From Chloroflexota bacterium (lineage in GTDB: Bacteria; Chloroflexota; Anaerolineae; Anaerolineales; UBA4823), in the NCBI GenBank assembly GCA_029782365.1, contig JAKOUW010000019.1:91274-155273 (forward strand): 64,000 nt of DNA, written 5' to 3'. Both the position numbers and the translations under genes were made by a program. Shown in pieces: positions 38,101 to 46,918 of the stretch (position 1 is its first letter; each line of letters begins with the position of its first letter). The notes beneath the pieces are model-generated. The model saw nothing but the letters and a program-made list of their open reading frames with translations. It had not been told where the DNA came from and did no database searches.

Positions 38101-39384
38101 CTAAATCAGCAGGCGCAACGGACTTTCAATGTACCCAGCCAGGCGCTGCATGAAGCGGGCAGCTTCCGCGCCATCGCTCACACGGTGGTCAACTGAAATC
38201 GTGGCATTCATGCGCAAGCCGGCCTTAATCACACCGTTTTCAACCACTGGGATTTCGCGCGCCGAGCCAACAGCCAGGATCGCTGCTTCAGGCGGGTTGA
38301 TGATGGCGATGAACGATTCTACGTCAAACATGCCGAGGTTACTGATCGAAAAGGTTGACCCTTCGATGTCCTCTGGCCGCACCTTGCCTTCACGAGCGCG
38401 GCCTGCCAAAGCGCGCACCTCGTTTGATATCTGGCGCAGCGGCTTGAAGTCCGCATCCCGGCAAACAATCGTCAACAAACCATTTTCGACAGCCACTGCT
38501 ACGCCCACATTAACTGCTCCGTGCTGGATAATTTCCCCTTTTTGTGTGTTGATCGAAGCGTTTAAATTGGGGAATTCACGCAAGGCAAGAGCTGCCGCTT
38601 TCACCAGGAAATCATTGACCGACACTTTTTGATCATCGGGGAGCAAGGCGTTAACCTGTTTTCGCAGATCGACCAGTGCTTCCATTTTGTATTCATGGCT
38701 TACATAAAAGTGAGGAACTTGCTGTTTTGCTTCCGTCATTCGGCGCGCGATTGCACTGCGCAGCCGGCTGACTGGCACAACCGCATCGCCTCGGGCTGGA
38801 GCAATTGCAGCCAAAGTTTGAGGCGCAGGAATTTCGACTGATTTTGGCTGAGGCGCTGCCTGGGCGGTTGGAATCTGGTAAGCCAACACATCTGCCCTCA
38901 CGACCCGCCCGCCAGGGCCGCTTCCTTTGATTTTGCGCAAATCGACGCCGCGCTCTGCAGCTAATTTCCGGGCCAACGGTGAAGCGCGCACGCCTCCTGG
39001 AAGCTCGGCATCCTCTACGCCTTCTTCTTCCACAGGCTGAGTCTGGAGAGGAACGGGTACTTCAAGCAAAGCTGGCGCGCTCGCTGGGCTTTCTTGTTTG
39101 TTCGCTGGTGCTTCAAGGCCCAACGCACCAAAATCTATTGTCTCCCCAGCCTTGCCAATCACGGCAATCGGTGTTTTCACAGGTACGATGTCGCCTTCTT
39201 TGACCAGATGCGCCAGAACTGTGCCCTGGTAAGCACATTCAACTTCTACGGTAGCTTTGTCCGTCTCAATTTCAGCAATTACAGCGCCTTTTGTCACCGT
39301 CTGGCCCTCGCTGATCACCCAACGGACCAGGGTGCCTTCAGCCATGTCAAATCCTAGCTTGGGCATACTGAGAACATCCGCCAT
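38101..39384 (-). CDS. pdhC: Dihydrolipoamide acyltransferase (E2) of a 2-oxoacid dehydrogenase complex
   Basis: 427 residues: one lipoyl domain (lipoyl Lys in ETDKATVEVE, residues about 40-45), a Pro/Ala-rich linker, a peripheral subunit-binding domain (ASPLARKLAAERGVDLRKI, GSGPGGRV), a second linker and the catalytic domain with IAIINPPEAAILAVG and the active-site His in DHRVSDGAEAARF. It transfers the acyl group from lipoate to CoA. The ATG overlaps the E1 beta stop by one base. No E3 gene is in the window. Confidence 0.95.
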   Translation of the reverse strand: MADVLSMPKLGFDMAEGTLVRWVISEGQTVTKGAVIAEIETDKATVEVECAYQGTVLAHLVKEGDIVPVKTPIAVIGKAGETIDFGALGLEAPANKQESPASAPALLEVPVPLQTQPVEEEGVEDAELPGGVRASPLARKLAAERGVDLRKIKGSGPGGRVVRADVLAYQIPTAQAAPQPKSVEIPAPQTLAAIAPARGDAVVPVSRLRSAIARRMTEAKQQVPHFYVSHEYKMEALVDLRKQVNALLPDDQKVSVNDFLVKAAALALREFPNLNASINTQKGEIIQHGAVNVGVAVAVENGLLTIVCRDADFKPLRQISNEVRALAGRAREGKVRPEDIEGSTFSISNLGMFDVESFIAIINPPEAAILAVGSAREIPVVENGVIKAGLRMNATISVDHRVSDGAEAARFMQRLAGYIESPLRLLI

Positions 39385-40355
39385 TATAGGACCTCCTTCA
39401 CAGCCGCCACCACATCTTCCACCTGAGGAAGCGCCAATTGTTCCAATGTGCGATTATACGGAAGAGGAACTTCTTTCTGTGCAACCCGTTTGATCGGTGC
39501 ATCGACATAATCAAAAGCTTGCTCGTAAATTCGCGATTGGATCTCTGCTCCAACACCATAAGAGAGCCAGCCCTCTTCGACAATCACTGCTCGATTGGTC
39601 TTTTTAAATGATTCAATAACCGGTCCCATATCCAAAGGCCGCAGGGTGCGTAAGTCAACAATCTCGGGGTCAATTCCTTCTTTGACCAACCTGTCGGCAG
39701 CCTTCATCGACAATTCCAACCCGCGGCTGTACGTGACAATGGTCACATCTTTTCCAGGGCGTTGAATCTTCGATTTTCCAATTGGAATGGTAAAATCTCC
39801 TTCTGGAACTTCACCGCGCACCTGGTACATCAAGGCGTGCTCGATGAATAAGACCGGGTCGTTGCAGCGAATCGCCGTTTTCAACAGTCCCTTGGCATCC
39901 TCAGGGGTGCCTGGAGCAACCACAAGTAACCCGGGGAAATGAGCGAAAATCGCATCCGGAGTTTGCGAGTGCGTGGCGCCTAACTGCCTGCCGCCTCCAC
40001 CCGGCGTGCGAATCACCAAGGGTGCCATCATCTGACCGCCAAACATGGCGTGCATCTTCGCAGTTTCATTAACAATGTGATCAAACGCAGCGAAAGCGAA
40101 ATTGATCGTCATGATCTCAGCGACTGGGCGCAGACCGGTCATTGCCGCCCCCAAAGCCGCGCCGATGATCACCGATTCGGCAATCGGGGTATCTTTGACA
40201 CGTTTCTCGCCGAAATGATCATAAAATCCCTTGGTCACTGCATAAGTGCCGCCCCATACGCCAATTTCCTCACCGAGAATGAAAACATTTTGGTCTCGTT
40301 CCATTTCCTCCCATAAAGCTTGGGAGATAGCTTCGCGCATCGTGATCTTCGCCAT
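39384..40355 (-). CDS. pdhB: 2-oxoacid (pyruvate) dehydrogenase E1 component, beta subunit
   Basis: 323 residues, standard length. MTMREAISQALWEEMERDQNVFILGEEI-type N-terminus with the TPP-activating Glu in ILGEEIG, then FGEKRVKDTPIAESVIIGAALGAAMTGLRPV and the EIVDLRTLRPLD C-terminal domain. It pairs with the E1 alpha encoded 11 bases upstream. Pyruvate is the likely substrate, but acetoin or branched-chain ketoacids cannot be excluded from sequence alone. Confidence 0.95.
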   Translation of the reverse strand: MAKITMREAISQALWEEMERDQNVFILGEEIGVWGGTYAVTKGFYDHFGEKRVKDTPIAESVIIGAALGAAMTGLRPVAEIMTINFAFAAFDHIVNETAKMHAMFGGQMMAPLVIRTPGGGGRQLGATHSQTPDAIFAHFPGLLVVAPGTPEDAKGLLKTAIRCNDPVLFIEHALMYQVRGEVPEGDFTIPIGKSKIQRPGKDVTIVTYSRGLELSMKAADRLVKEGIDPEIVDLRTLRPLDMGPVIESFKKTNRAVIVEEGWLSYGVGAEIQSRIYEQAFDYVDAPIKRVAQKEVPLPYNRTLEQLALPQVEDVVAAVKEVL

Positions 40356-40366
40356 GTGACTTCTCT

Positions 40367-41329
40367 CTAATAGGTTCCTACATAGATATCTTTAAACAAT
40401 TCGTCAGGCGATGGTTCTGGGCTGCTTTCAGCAAATTCGATTGCATCCTTTACATCTGCCTCCACCTGTGCCTCAATCTCGTCCAATTCCTGTACTGAAG
40501 CCACTTTGTTGTCCACTATATATTTATGGTAAATGCCGATGGGATCGTTTTCTTGCCATTTACGCACTTCTTCTTGCTTACGATAACGCTCTGGGTCGCC
40601 CATCGAATGACCTCGGAAGCGGTAGGTGAGGATTTCAAGGAAGTAGGGGCCTTTCCCTGAACGGATTTCGCCCAAAACGCGTTCTGCTACTTTTCGCACA
40701 CCCAGGATATCCATTCCATCCACCCGTTCGTTTGGAATCGCATATCCATCCGCCTTGCGTTGGATTTCTGTGACAGCCGATGCCCGCTCGACGGCGGTAC
40801 CCATGCCATATTGATTGTTTTCACATACCCATAACATGGGAAGGTTCCACACCTTGGAGAGATTGAGAGCTTCATGGAACCAACCAATGTTGGTAGCGCC
40901 ATCGCCAAACATACAAATCGTCACCCCATCTTTTCCGGCGTACTGATCGCCCAACGCCAGGCCCGTGGCGATGGGCAAATGAGCGCCAACGACAGCGTGC
41001 CCTCCCCATAAATTCAACTGGGGATTTGCCATATGCATGGAACCGCCTTTGCCTTTCGACATACCAGTGGCTTTGCCAAGCAGTTCGGCGATCACCTGGC
41101 GAGGCGGAATGCCGGCATTAATAGCCACTCCATGATCCCGGTAAGCTGTGATGATTCTGTCCTGCGGCTTACGCGCTGAGATCAAGCCAGTGCTGACAGC
41201 TTCTTGACCGATATACAAGTGTAAAAAACCACCGATTTTGCCCTGTTGGTAAAGTTGGGCGGCTTCCTCTTCCACCCGGCGGATTAAGACCATCTGGCGG
41301 AATAACTCCAGATATTCAATTTTATTCAT
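40367..41329 (-). CDS. pdhA: 2-oxoacid (pyruvate) dehydrogenase E1 component, alpha subunit
   Basis: 320 residues, standard length. The thiamine-diphosphate motif begins GDGATNIG and ends CENNQYGMGT. QEAVSTGL, RDHGVAI, GKGGSMHM and the phosphorylation-loop region YRFRGHSMGDPERYR are typical of pyruvate dehydrogenase E1 alpha. First gene of the E1alpha-E1beta-E2 operon, preceded by AGGAGG and AAGGGAA. Confidence 0.95.
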   Translation of the reverse strand: MNKIEYLELFRQMVLIRRVEEEAAQLYQQGKIGGFLHLYIGQEAVSTGLISARKPQDRIITAYRDHGVAINAGIPPRQVIAELLGKATGMSKGKGGSMHMANPQLNLWGGHAVVGAHLPIATGLALGDQYAGKDGVTICMFGDGATNIGWFHEALNLSKVWNLPMLWVCENNQYGMGTAVERASAVTEIQRKADGYAIPNERVDGMDILGVRKVAERVLGEIRSGKGPYFLEILTYRFRGHSMGDPERYRKQEEVRKWQENDPIGIYHKYIVDNKVASVQELDEIEAQVEADVKDAIEFAESSPEPSPDELFKDIYVGTY

Positions 41330-41452
41330 TTCCCTTACGATCCTCCTGATAATTGATCATCTAAAAGAAAGGAGCAAAGCTTGCTGCTCTCCCGAATCCT
41401 TCTAAAATTCACCCAAACTATTGAGTTTCGTGAAAATTCGTTTGATTCATAA

Positions 41453-41481
41453 AGTATGCTTCACAAAATAACACCGGGCAA
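41453..41481 (-). promoter_or_regulatory. Candidate pdhA promoter
   Basis: TTGCCC (41476-41481) and CATACT (41453-41458) on the minus strand with a 17-base spacer, 4 of 6 matches each. The -35 overlaps the terminator stem of the upstream gene. Confidence 0.35.
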
Positions 41482-41490
41482 ATCCCGGCG
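41462..41490 (-). terminator. Terminator of the C39-like gene
   Basis: On the minus strand CGCCGGG, a 5-base loop and CCCGGTG (one G:U pair), then TTATTTTG. It lies about 165 bases after the stop at 41657. Confidence 0.6.
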
Positions 41491-41656
41491 TTGCAAAATT
41501 TGAGCCGAGTTCCTAAACCCGGCTGATCATAAGCTTTTAATATTTACAACTTTTTTATCCATTGGCAAGGCGTGGACACTCTCAATTCAATCAAACGAAT
41601 GCTGGCTACCCAAAACCGCTATAAATTCTATCATATTCATCGTAAAAAGGTGATGA

Positions 41657-43411
41657 TTACCTGCCATAAAAACGGTCCAATTGGAATTGAGCCTCGAAAT
41701 AATGAGGGTTGCATTTAAGTGCTTCTTGAAAATCCGCCACCGCTTGGTCATACTGACCTAACGCCTGGTAACCCATGCCCCGCCAAAAATAGCTGTCATC
41801 CGGCGCCTTGTCGCCTGCTTGAAGAATAGTTTGCGATGCCAAATCTACCAACCGTTGGTATTGGCTGTCAAAATAATAGGCACGATACGGTTGTATTTGG
41901 TAGAGCAAGATATTGGCTGGCCGTTCATCTGCTGGCATTTTTTCCATAATTTGGAAAGCCTGGTCATACGCCAGCGCTGCTCCATGAAAATCGTTTAGAT
42001 AAAAAAGCGAAGTGGCAAAATTGAATTTTGAAAAGAACTCGCCTCCAGGATAGGAATTATTGTAAACCGCGTTGTACCGCGCCAACAGATAACTGGTCGA
42101 AGGTGTGCTAAATTCCTCCAATGCTGTATACAAAGAATCAATATTCATTTTCTGCGGATCAAAAATCACTAAGAACGGGTTATTCAGGTATTGCCAGCGG
42201 TAAACAAGTTCATCAAATTGAATAAAATTCTGCAGTCCCTGGCTCGGTTCAGGCCAGGTCGTGAAAAAATTTTGCGCATAAAAATTGTAGCCTTTGATCA
42301 CCTGGAAACGACCCTTCCACTGGCTGCCATTGCCATCTCCGATTTCGACAATCACCGGGAAGCCAGCTTTCACCAATCGCCGTAATACCGCAGCATCGCC
42401 TCCCATTCTCAAATCGGCAGCCATGCCTCGTTCGAGAGCAAAGCTTTCAAGCTCACTTAGTTGAATAGTCTGGTCGTTTTCGGGCATCAGCGTATTGCGT
42501 AAATCCGTGGCTGAAACATGCATTCCCCAATAATTCAATACGATCCCCAGGCTGTTCGTACCGTCATACCTTGAATTGTTCACCTGCTCAAACCCAGGCA
42601 AAACCAGGTTGCCCAAATCGACAAACATACTGGCAGGCGTTGCAAGTGGTGAAGATGTCACCGTTGGAAACGCTGCCACATTTAAAGTGGGCAAAGGTGT
42701 TGTCGTCACCTTGACAATGCGAACCTGGGGAGTGGGCGTTGGCCGGCTGTTGTCGCTCGCAGACCACAAGCCCAATAACCCCAAGACACAAACCAAGACA
42801 GCCAGCGCCAGCATTGCCTGCTGAAATGAATTTAAAAAAACAAATTGCCGTTTTTTGGCGCGCAATTCGCGCAGGATTATGTCCTGGACTGCCTCGATTT
42901 GGGCTGGTGAGAATTGATCGGCTTCAATCAAGTAAAATTTGAACTGCTGCACATCATCAAATGTAGATTGGACGGCTGGACGGGCAAAATTCCCCATAAC
43001 CTTCCGATTGGGTGAAAGAAATCTGCTGGTCACATATACGGCTTCAACCTGATTAAAGCCTAAATTCTCCATCAACAGATAATGTATCTTCGATGTTCTG
43101 ATCTTCGAAAATTCCCAAAATTGCACACCAAACTTCCTGAATAGAAAGTGAAATAACCAGGCGCGTGGGCTGATCGTTGACGAATATCGCTGGCGCAGGT
43201 GGACTGCCTGGCTGATCGTTTGAATAACAGCATTAAAAGCAGCTTTGCTGTCGCCGGTTAGCAGTCGCGCCACAGCAAACAAACCGCGAAAATGATCTCG
43301 CACACAAATTGCGACAATTTGATCTTCCGTCGCCTGGCTGCTTTGCAGCATCCATTCCAGGTTCGGCGCCAGTTCAGCCTGTTGAAAAATCTGTTGATCG
43401 GAAAAATTCAT
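41657..43411 (-). CDS. Membrane protein with degenerate C39-like domain and TPR repeats
   Basis: 584 residues from the ATG at 43411 (AGG 8 bases upstream). In-frame ATGs at 43450 and 43498 are possible but crowd the divergent promoter. The first 150 residues resemble a decayed ECF sigma region (LFAVARLLTGD, PRAWLFHFLFRKF). A membrane helix follows near residues 196-218, then a Pro/Thr linker, a C39-like domain and C-terminal TPR repeats (YFWRGMGYQALGQYDQAVAD). In the C39 core the catalytic Cys position reads Asp (YDGTNSLGIVLNYWG, D283) and the His position reads Arg (GRFQVIKGY, R368), so peptidase activity is unlikely. A binding or scaffold role outside the membrane is inferred. Confidence 0.75.
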   Translation of the reverse strand: MNFSDQQIFQQAELAPNLEWMLQSSQATEDQIVAICVRDHFRGLFAVARLLTGDSKAAFNAVIQTISQAVHLRQRYSSTISPRAWLFHFLFRKFGVQFWEFSKIRTSKIHYLLMENLGFNQVEAVYVTSRFLSPNRKVMGNFARPAVQSTFDDVQQFKFYLIEADQFSPAQIEAVQDIILRELRAKKRQFVFLNSFQQAMLALAVLVCVLGLLGLWSASDNSRPTPTPQVRIVKVTTTPLPTLNVAAFPTVTSSPLATPASMFVDLGNLVLPGFEQVNNSRYDGTNSLGIVLNYWGMHVSATDLRNTLMPENDQTIQLSELESFALERGMAADLRMGGDAAVLRRLVKAGFPVIVEIGDGNGSQWKGRFQVIKGYNFYAQNFFTTWPEPSQGLQNFIQFDELVYRWQYLNNPFLVIFDPQKMNIDSLYTALEEFSTPSTSYLLARYNAVYNNSYPGGEFFSKFNFATSLFYLNDFHGAALAYDQAFQIMEKMPADERPANILLYQIQPYRAYYFDSQYQRLVDLASQTILQAGDKAPDDSYFWRGMGYQALGQYDQAVADFQEALKCNPHYFEAQFQLDRFYGR

Positions 43412-43498
43412 GCAAAAGCCTGCGAGCTGCCTTGAGGCAACATACGTCATAGAAAATACATGATATTTTCCATGCTTGTAAAGCCGAATAAATATCAT

Positions 43499-43504
43499 TA
43501 TACT
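43499..43504 (+). promoter_or_regulatory. Candidate -10 for the YhfC-like gene
   Basis: TATACT with 16 bases to the ATG at 43521, implying a leader of about 10 bases. No ribosome binding site is seen. Confidence 0.35.
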
Positions 43505-43520
43505 GGTACTGGGCTAATCT

Positions 43521-44414
43521 ATGAATCCACTCTACTTTACATATCCTCTGGCTGCTATCTTTATTTTTATCTATGCCTTCGGACTGGGTGTGGTGATCAC
43601 GCGCCGTTTCAACTTGAACTGGCGGCTGTATTGGGTTGGCGCCTTGACTTTTGTTGGCTCCCAGGTATTCCATATACCTTTCAATTCTATCGTCTTGCAG
43701 CCGCTGATTGATAATGGCACATTGTTGTTCTTTCCTGGCGGTATTGGCCGAACAATTCTTTTAGCCTTCTGGTTTGGGCTGAGCGCCGGCCTCTTCGAAG
43801 AGCTGGCCCGCTATCTGGTTTATGCCCGTTTTTTACCTGACGATAGATCCTGGAAAAAAGGCGTCTTGTTTGGTGCTGGTCACGGCGGCATTGAAGCAAT
43901 TATTATTGGATTTCTGATTTTGATTACCTATTTTCAAATTCGTGCACTCACTGGTCAAGATCTCACTGCTGTTTCACCTGGCTCAAATGCCAGCCAGGCA
44001 GTCCAAATTCAGCAGCAAATCAATTATTATTGGTCTATACCCTGGCCTTTATCTTTATTAGGTTTTGTTGAGCGCCTTTTCACAGTTCCGCTCCACATCG
44101 CCAATGCTGTTTTGGTTTTACAGGTATTTCGCCGCAACCAGCTTCGCTGGTTGTGGGCTGCTGTAGGTTGGCATACTGCAGTAAATATGCTCGCCTTGAT
44201 TTTCTCCGAACAATTGAAAAGCAATCCTTACGGCTCATATCTTACAGAAGGGGTTATAGGATTAACCGCGCTTGTCAGCCTGGCGATTATTTTTGTTCTG
44301 CGCACTTCAGATCCTGCGCCAGCGAGTGAAAACACCGTCCCGCTTCCAGCTTTCAAAATTGAACCAATCGATGAAACCCCCGAAAGCCTGGATCAATCAC
44401 GCTTCAACCAATAA
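43521..44414 (+). CDS. YhfC-family intramembrane metalloprotease-like protein
   Basis: 297 residues, about seven to eight membrane helices. Motifs shared with YhfC and the wider CPBP/PrsW group are FEELARY (Glu-Glu-x-x-Arg type), GAGHGGIEAI and GWHTAVN, which would supply the metal or catalytic residues inside the membrane. TFVGSQVFHIPFNSIV is typical of YhfC. The substrate is unknown. It is followed after 5 bases by an ABC transporter, so it may act on the exporter or its cargo. Confidence 0.83.
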   Translation: MNPLYFTYPLAAIFIFIYAFGLGVVITRRFNLNWRLYWVGALTFVGSQVFHIPFNSIVLQPLIDNGTLLFFPGGIGRTILLAFWFGLSAGLFEELARYLVYARFLPDDRSWKKGVLFGAGHGGIEAIIIGFLILITYFQIRALTGQDLTAVSPGSNASQAVQIQQQINYYWSIPWPLSLLGFVERLFTVPLHIANAVLVLQVFRRNQLRWLWAAVGWHTAVNMLALIFSEQLKSNPYGSYLTEGVIGLTALVSLAIIFVLRTSDPAPASENTVPLPAFKIEPIDETPESLDQSRFNQ

Positions 44415-44419
44415 AAAAT

Positions 44420-45340
44420 ATGATTCATACCGAAAATTTAACCAAAAGTTTTAAAACCAAAGCTGCCACCACCGTTGCTGTCGATCAACTCAATCTTGAT
44501 GTGGCTGAGGGAGAGGTGTTCGGCTTCCTCGGGCCAAACGGCGCAGGTAAAACCACCACTGTCCGGATGCTCACCAGTCTGATCTCCCCCACCAATGGCA
44601 CGGCGATTGTCAACGGATTTAAAGTTGGCCAGCACAACCAGGATATCCGGCGCAGTGTGGGCATCCTGACTGAGACGCCCGGTATGTATGACAATTTGAG
44701 TGCTGAATTCAATCTCGAAGTATATGCCCGGCTTTACGAAGTAAAAGATGTCAAGGGCCAGGTCGAAAAATACCTGCGTATGTTGGGATTGTGGGATCGG
44801 CGCCAGGATGAAGCCGGGACTTTCTCAAAAGGGATGAAACAAAAACTGGCGATTGCGCGCTCGATGCTGCATGAGCCAAAAATTCTATTCTTAGATGAAC
44901 CGACCTCCGCTCTCGATCCTGAGGCGGCGCACCTGGTGCGCGATTTTATCAGCGAATTACGTACCCAGGGCCGGACGATTTTTCTCTGCACCCACAACCT
45001 GGATGAAGCAGACCGCCTTTGTGACAGGATCGGTCTTTTCAAAAGCCGGCTGCTGGTGATCGACACGCCCTCCAATCTTCGCAACCAGTTATTTGGTCGC
45101 AAAGTGGTATTTCATATTCGCAATCCTCAAGCAGACATGGAAGAGCAGGTGAAAAAGCTGGCTTATGTGCGAGATGCCAGGATCGTGGATACAAAATTAG
45201 TCGTTACCCTCGAAGATCCGGAAACTCATAACCCGGATATTATTCGCTTACTTATTAATCTCAGCGCGGATATTCAATTTGTTGGCGAGCTGCGCCATTC
45301 TCTGGAAGACGTCTATCTTCAACTCATGCGCAAAGCGTAG
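44420..45340 (+). CDS. ABC transporter ATP-binding protein
   Basis: 306 residues. Walker A GPNGAGKTT, Q-loop region VGILTETPGMYDNLSAE, signature FSKGMKQKLAIARS, Walker B ILFLDEPTSALDP and H-loop CTHNLDEADRLCDR. The C-terminal extension is like DrrA/CcmA-type exporters. It pairs with the ABC-2 permease just downstream. The exported substrate is unknown. Confidence 0.95.
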   Translation: MIHTENLTKSFKTKAATTVAVDQLNLDVAEGEVFGFLGPNGAGKTTTVRMLTSLISPTNGTAIVNGFKVGQHNQDIRRSVGILTETPGMYDNLSAEFNLEVYARLYEVKDVKGQVEKYLRMLGLWDRRQDEAGTFSKGMKQKLAIARSMLHEPKILFLDEPTSALDPEAAHLVRDFISELRTQGRTIFLCTHNLDEADRLCDRIGLFKSRLLVIDTPSNLRNQLFGRKVVFHIRNPQADMEEQVKKLAYVRDARIVDTKLVVTLEDPETHNPDIIRLLINLSADIQFVGELRHSLEDVYLQLMRKA

Positions 45341-45347
45341 GTTTCCT

Positions 45348-46145
45348 ATGGATTTTCAAAAAATAAAAATCATCATACGCAAGGAATGGGCAGAAATCTT
45401 CAAAAACAAGATGGTGATTTCTTCCATTATCTTTATGCCTCTGTTAATGACGGCAATTCCGCTGGCAATGTTGGTCACGTTTCAAAATGAGGGCGTTTCC
45501 GGCGCCTCAGCCTCCGAATTACCGGCGCAATACGCTCGCATTTGCGGCGAATCCTTATCCAGCGGCGAATGCTTTCAAGTGTATATGGTCAGTTCATTCA
45601 TGATCATGTTCATGATCGTGCCTCTTTTCATACCTGTCAATATCGCTGCCTATTCGATCGTTGGAGAAAAAACCAGCCGTACGCTCGAACCCTTATTGGC
45701 ATCTCCTATCACAACAGCCGATTTACTGATCGGAAAGAATTTATCTTCTGTCATACCGGCTGTTTTGGGAACCTGGGCAGGTTTCGCGATTTTTGCCGTG
45801 GGGACTTTGATCATATCCCATAGTTCAAAAGTCGCCGGGGCAATTCTCAATCCTATGTGGCTTTTGGCCATTCTCCTCATTGGCCCGCTCATGGCGGTGT
45901 TATCCGCCAATTTCAGCATGATCATCTCCTCTCGCGTCAACGATCCACGTGTGGCTGAACAGATTTCTGGTTTAGTCATCTTGCCCATCGTCGGCGTGTT
46001 TATGGGCCAATTATTAGGCTTGTTTTTGCTCACCCAGAGCCTTGTATTGGTGACAGCCGCTGTCCTGGCTCTTTTGGACGCTGGCCTTGTATACCTGACG
46101 ATTAACTTGTTTGAACGTGAAACAATTCTCACACGCTGGAAATAA
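45348..46145 (+). CDS. ABC-2 type transporter permease
   Basis: 265 residues from the ATG at 45348, 7 bases after the ATPase gene; the frame is open further upstream inside that gene. About six membrane helices, an extracytoplasmic loop after helix 1 and the family stretch SIVGEKTSRTLEPLLASPITTADLLIGKNL. Partner of the preceding ATPase. Confidence 0.92.
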   Translation: MDFQKIKIIIRKEWAEIFKNKMVISSIIFMPLLMTAIPLAMLVTFQNEGVSGASASELPAQYARICGESLSSGECFQVYMVSSFMIMFMIVPLFIPVNIAAYSIVGEKTSRTLEPLLASPITTADLLIGKNLSSVIPAVLGTWAGFAIFAVGTLIISHSSKVAGAILNPMWLLAILLIGPLMAVLSANFSMIISSRVNDPRVAEQISGLVILPIVGVFMGQLLGLFLLTQSLVLVTAAVLALLDAGLVYLTINLFERETILTRWK

Positions 46146-46151
46146 CAAACT

Positions 46152-46916
46152 ATGAAAACTCGCTCGATTCTTTTCTTCAGCTTCTTGTTTTTTATCTTTT
46201 CGAACATTGTTGCCCAACAAAGCTCTGGCAGCGATTTCGCCATCAGCCTGAGCAGGGATTTTGGGTACGGCGGCAGCGGCGAAATTCAGGGTACATTCAG
46301 CATTCACGCCAAAACCATCCCAGCATCAGCACAACGGGTTGAGTTTTTTATCGATAAAAATAAAATCGGTGAAGACACGCAAGCGCCTTTTGCCTTACAA
46401 TTCTCCACTGACTCATTTGCAGCAGGAAGCCATACCATTTCTGCCATTGCTTATTTGAGTGACAACAGTTCGCTAGTCTCGAATTTAATAACCACCCGCT
46501 TTGTCAGCGCTGATGCTGTACCAGGCAAGGTGCTCGGTTTGGTAGGACCCTTATTGGGTATCATTTTTGGCGTGGTAGCCCTGGGTTTTGTTGTTCCAAT
46601 GATATTTGAACGCCGGCGCGGGAAAGTGCCACTGGGAGCCCAGCGTAATTATGGGATGATGGGCGGCGCGATCTGCCCCAAATGCCACCGGCCCTTTTCA
46701 ATCCATGTATTTAAATTAAATATGGGGCTATCTTCGCTGGACCGCTGCCCTCACTGCGGCAAATGGAGCCTGATTCGCCGCGCTAGCCTTGACGAATTGC
46801 GCGCCGCCGAAGCTGCTGAACTTCGCAGTGACGAAAATAACACCAACATAAACGGCGTCAGCGAAGAGGAAAAACTCAAAAAAGAGCTGGACGATTCACG
46901 CTTCTCAAATACTTAG
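46152..46916 (+). CDS. Membrane protein with Ig-like outer domain and inner zinc ribbon
   Basis: 254 residues. A signal peptide (about 1-21) leads to a beta-rich domain resembling an Ig-like fold (VEFFIDKNKIGEDTQAPFAL, GSHTISAIAYLSDN), a membrane helix near 130-152, then a zinc-ribbon pair CPKCHRP and CPHCGKW and an acidic tail. The zinc part would be cytoplasmic. Its start is 6 bases after the permease gene, so it may belong to the exporter. Function unknown. Confidence 0.75.
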   Translation: MKTRSILFFSFLFFIFSNIVAQQSSGSDFAISLSRDFGYGGSGEIQGTFSIHAKTIPASAQRVEFFIDKNKIGEDTQAPFALQFSTDSFAAGSHTISAIAYLSDNSSLVSNLITTRFVSADAVPGKVLGLVGPLLGIIFGVVALGFVVPMIFERRRGKVPLGAQRNYGMMGGAICPKCHRPFSIHVFKLNMGLSSLDRCPHCGKWSLIRRASLDELRAAEAAELRSDENNTNINGVSEEEKLKKELDDSRFSNT

Positions 46917-46918
46917 AG

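Larger units (their letters stand above)
41330..41656 (-). other. 327-base gap: pdhA leader and C39-like gene 3' region
   Basis: No gene is seen. Read on the minus strand it holds three hairpins: 41502-41524 (AGCCGGG with CTCGGCT), a terminator at 41462-41490, and a GGAG...CTCC hairpin near 41370-41392 in the pdhA leader. A weak promoter sits at 41453-41481. No T-box or other riboswitch motif was recognised. Confidence 0.6.

Noticed and set aside
41330..41656. Possible T-box or riboswitch before pdhA
   Set aside because: The gap holds hairpins, but no T-box consensus or other known aptamer core was found.
45650..46243. 197-codon frame antisense to the ABC permease
   Set aside because: It spans two genes on the opposite strand and resembles a shadow.
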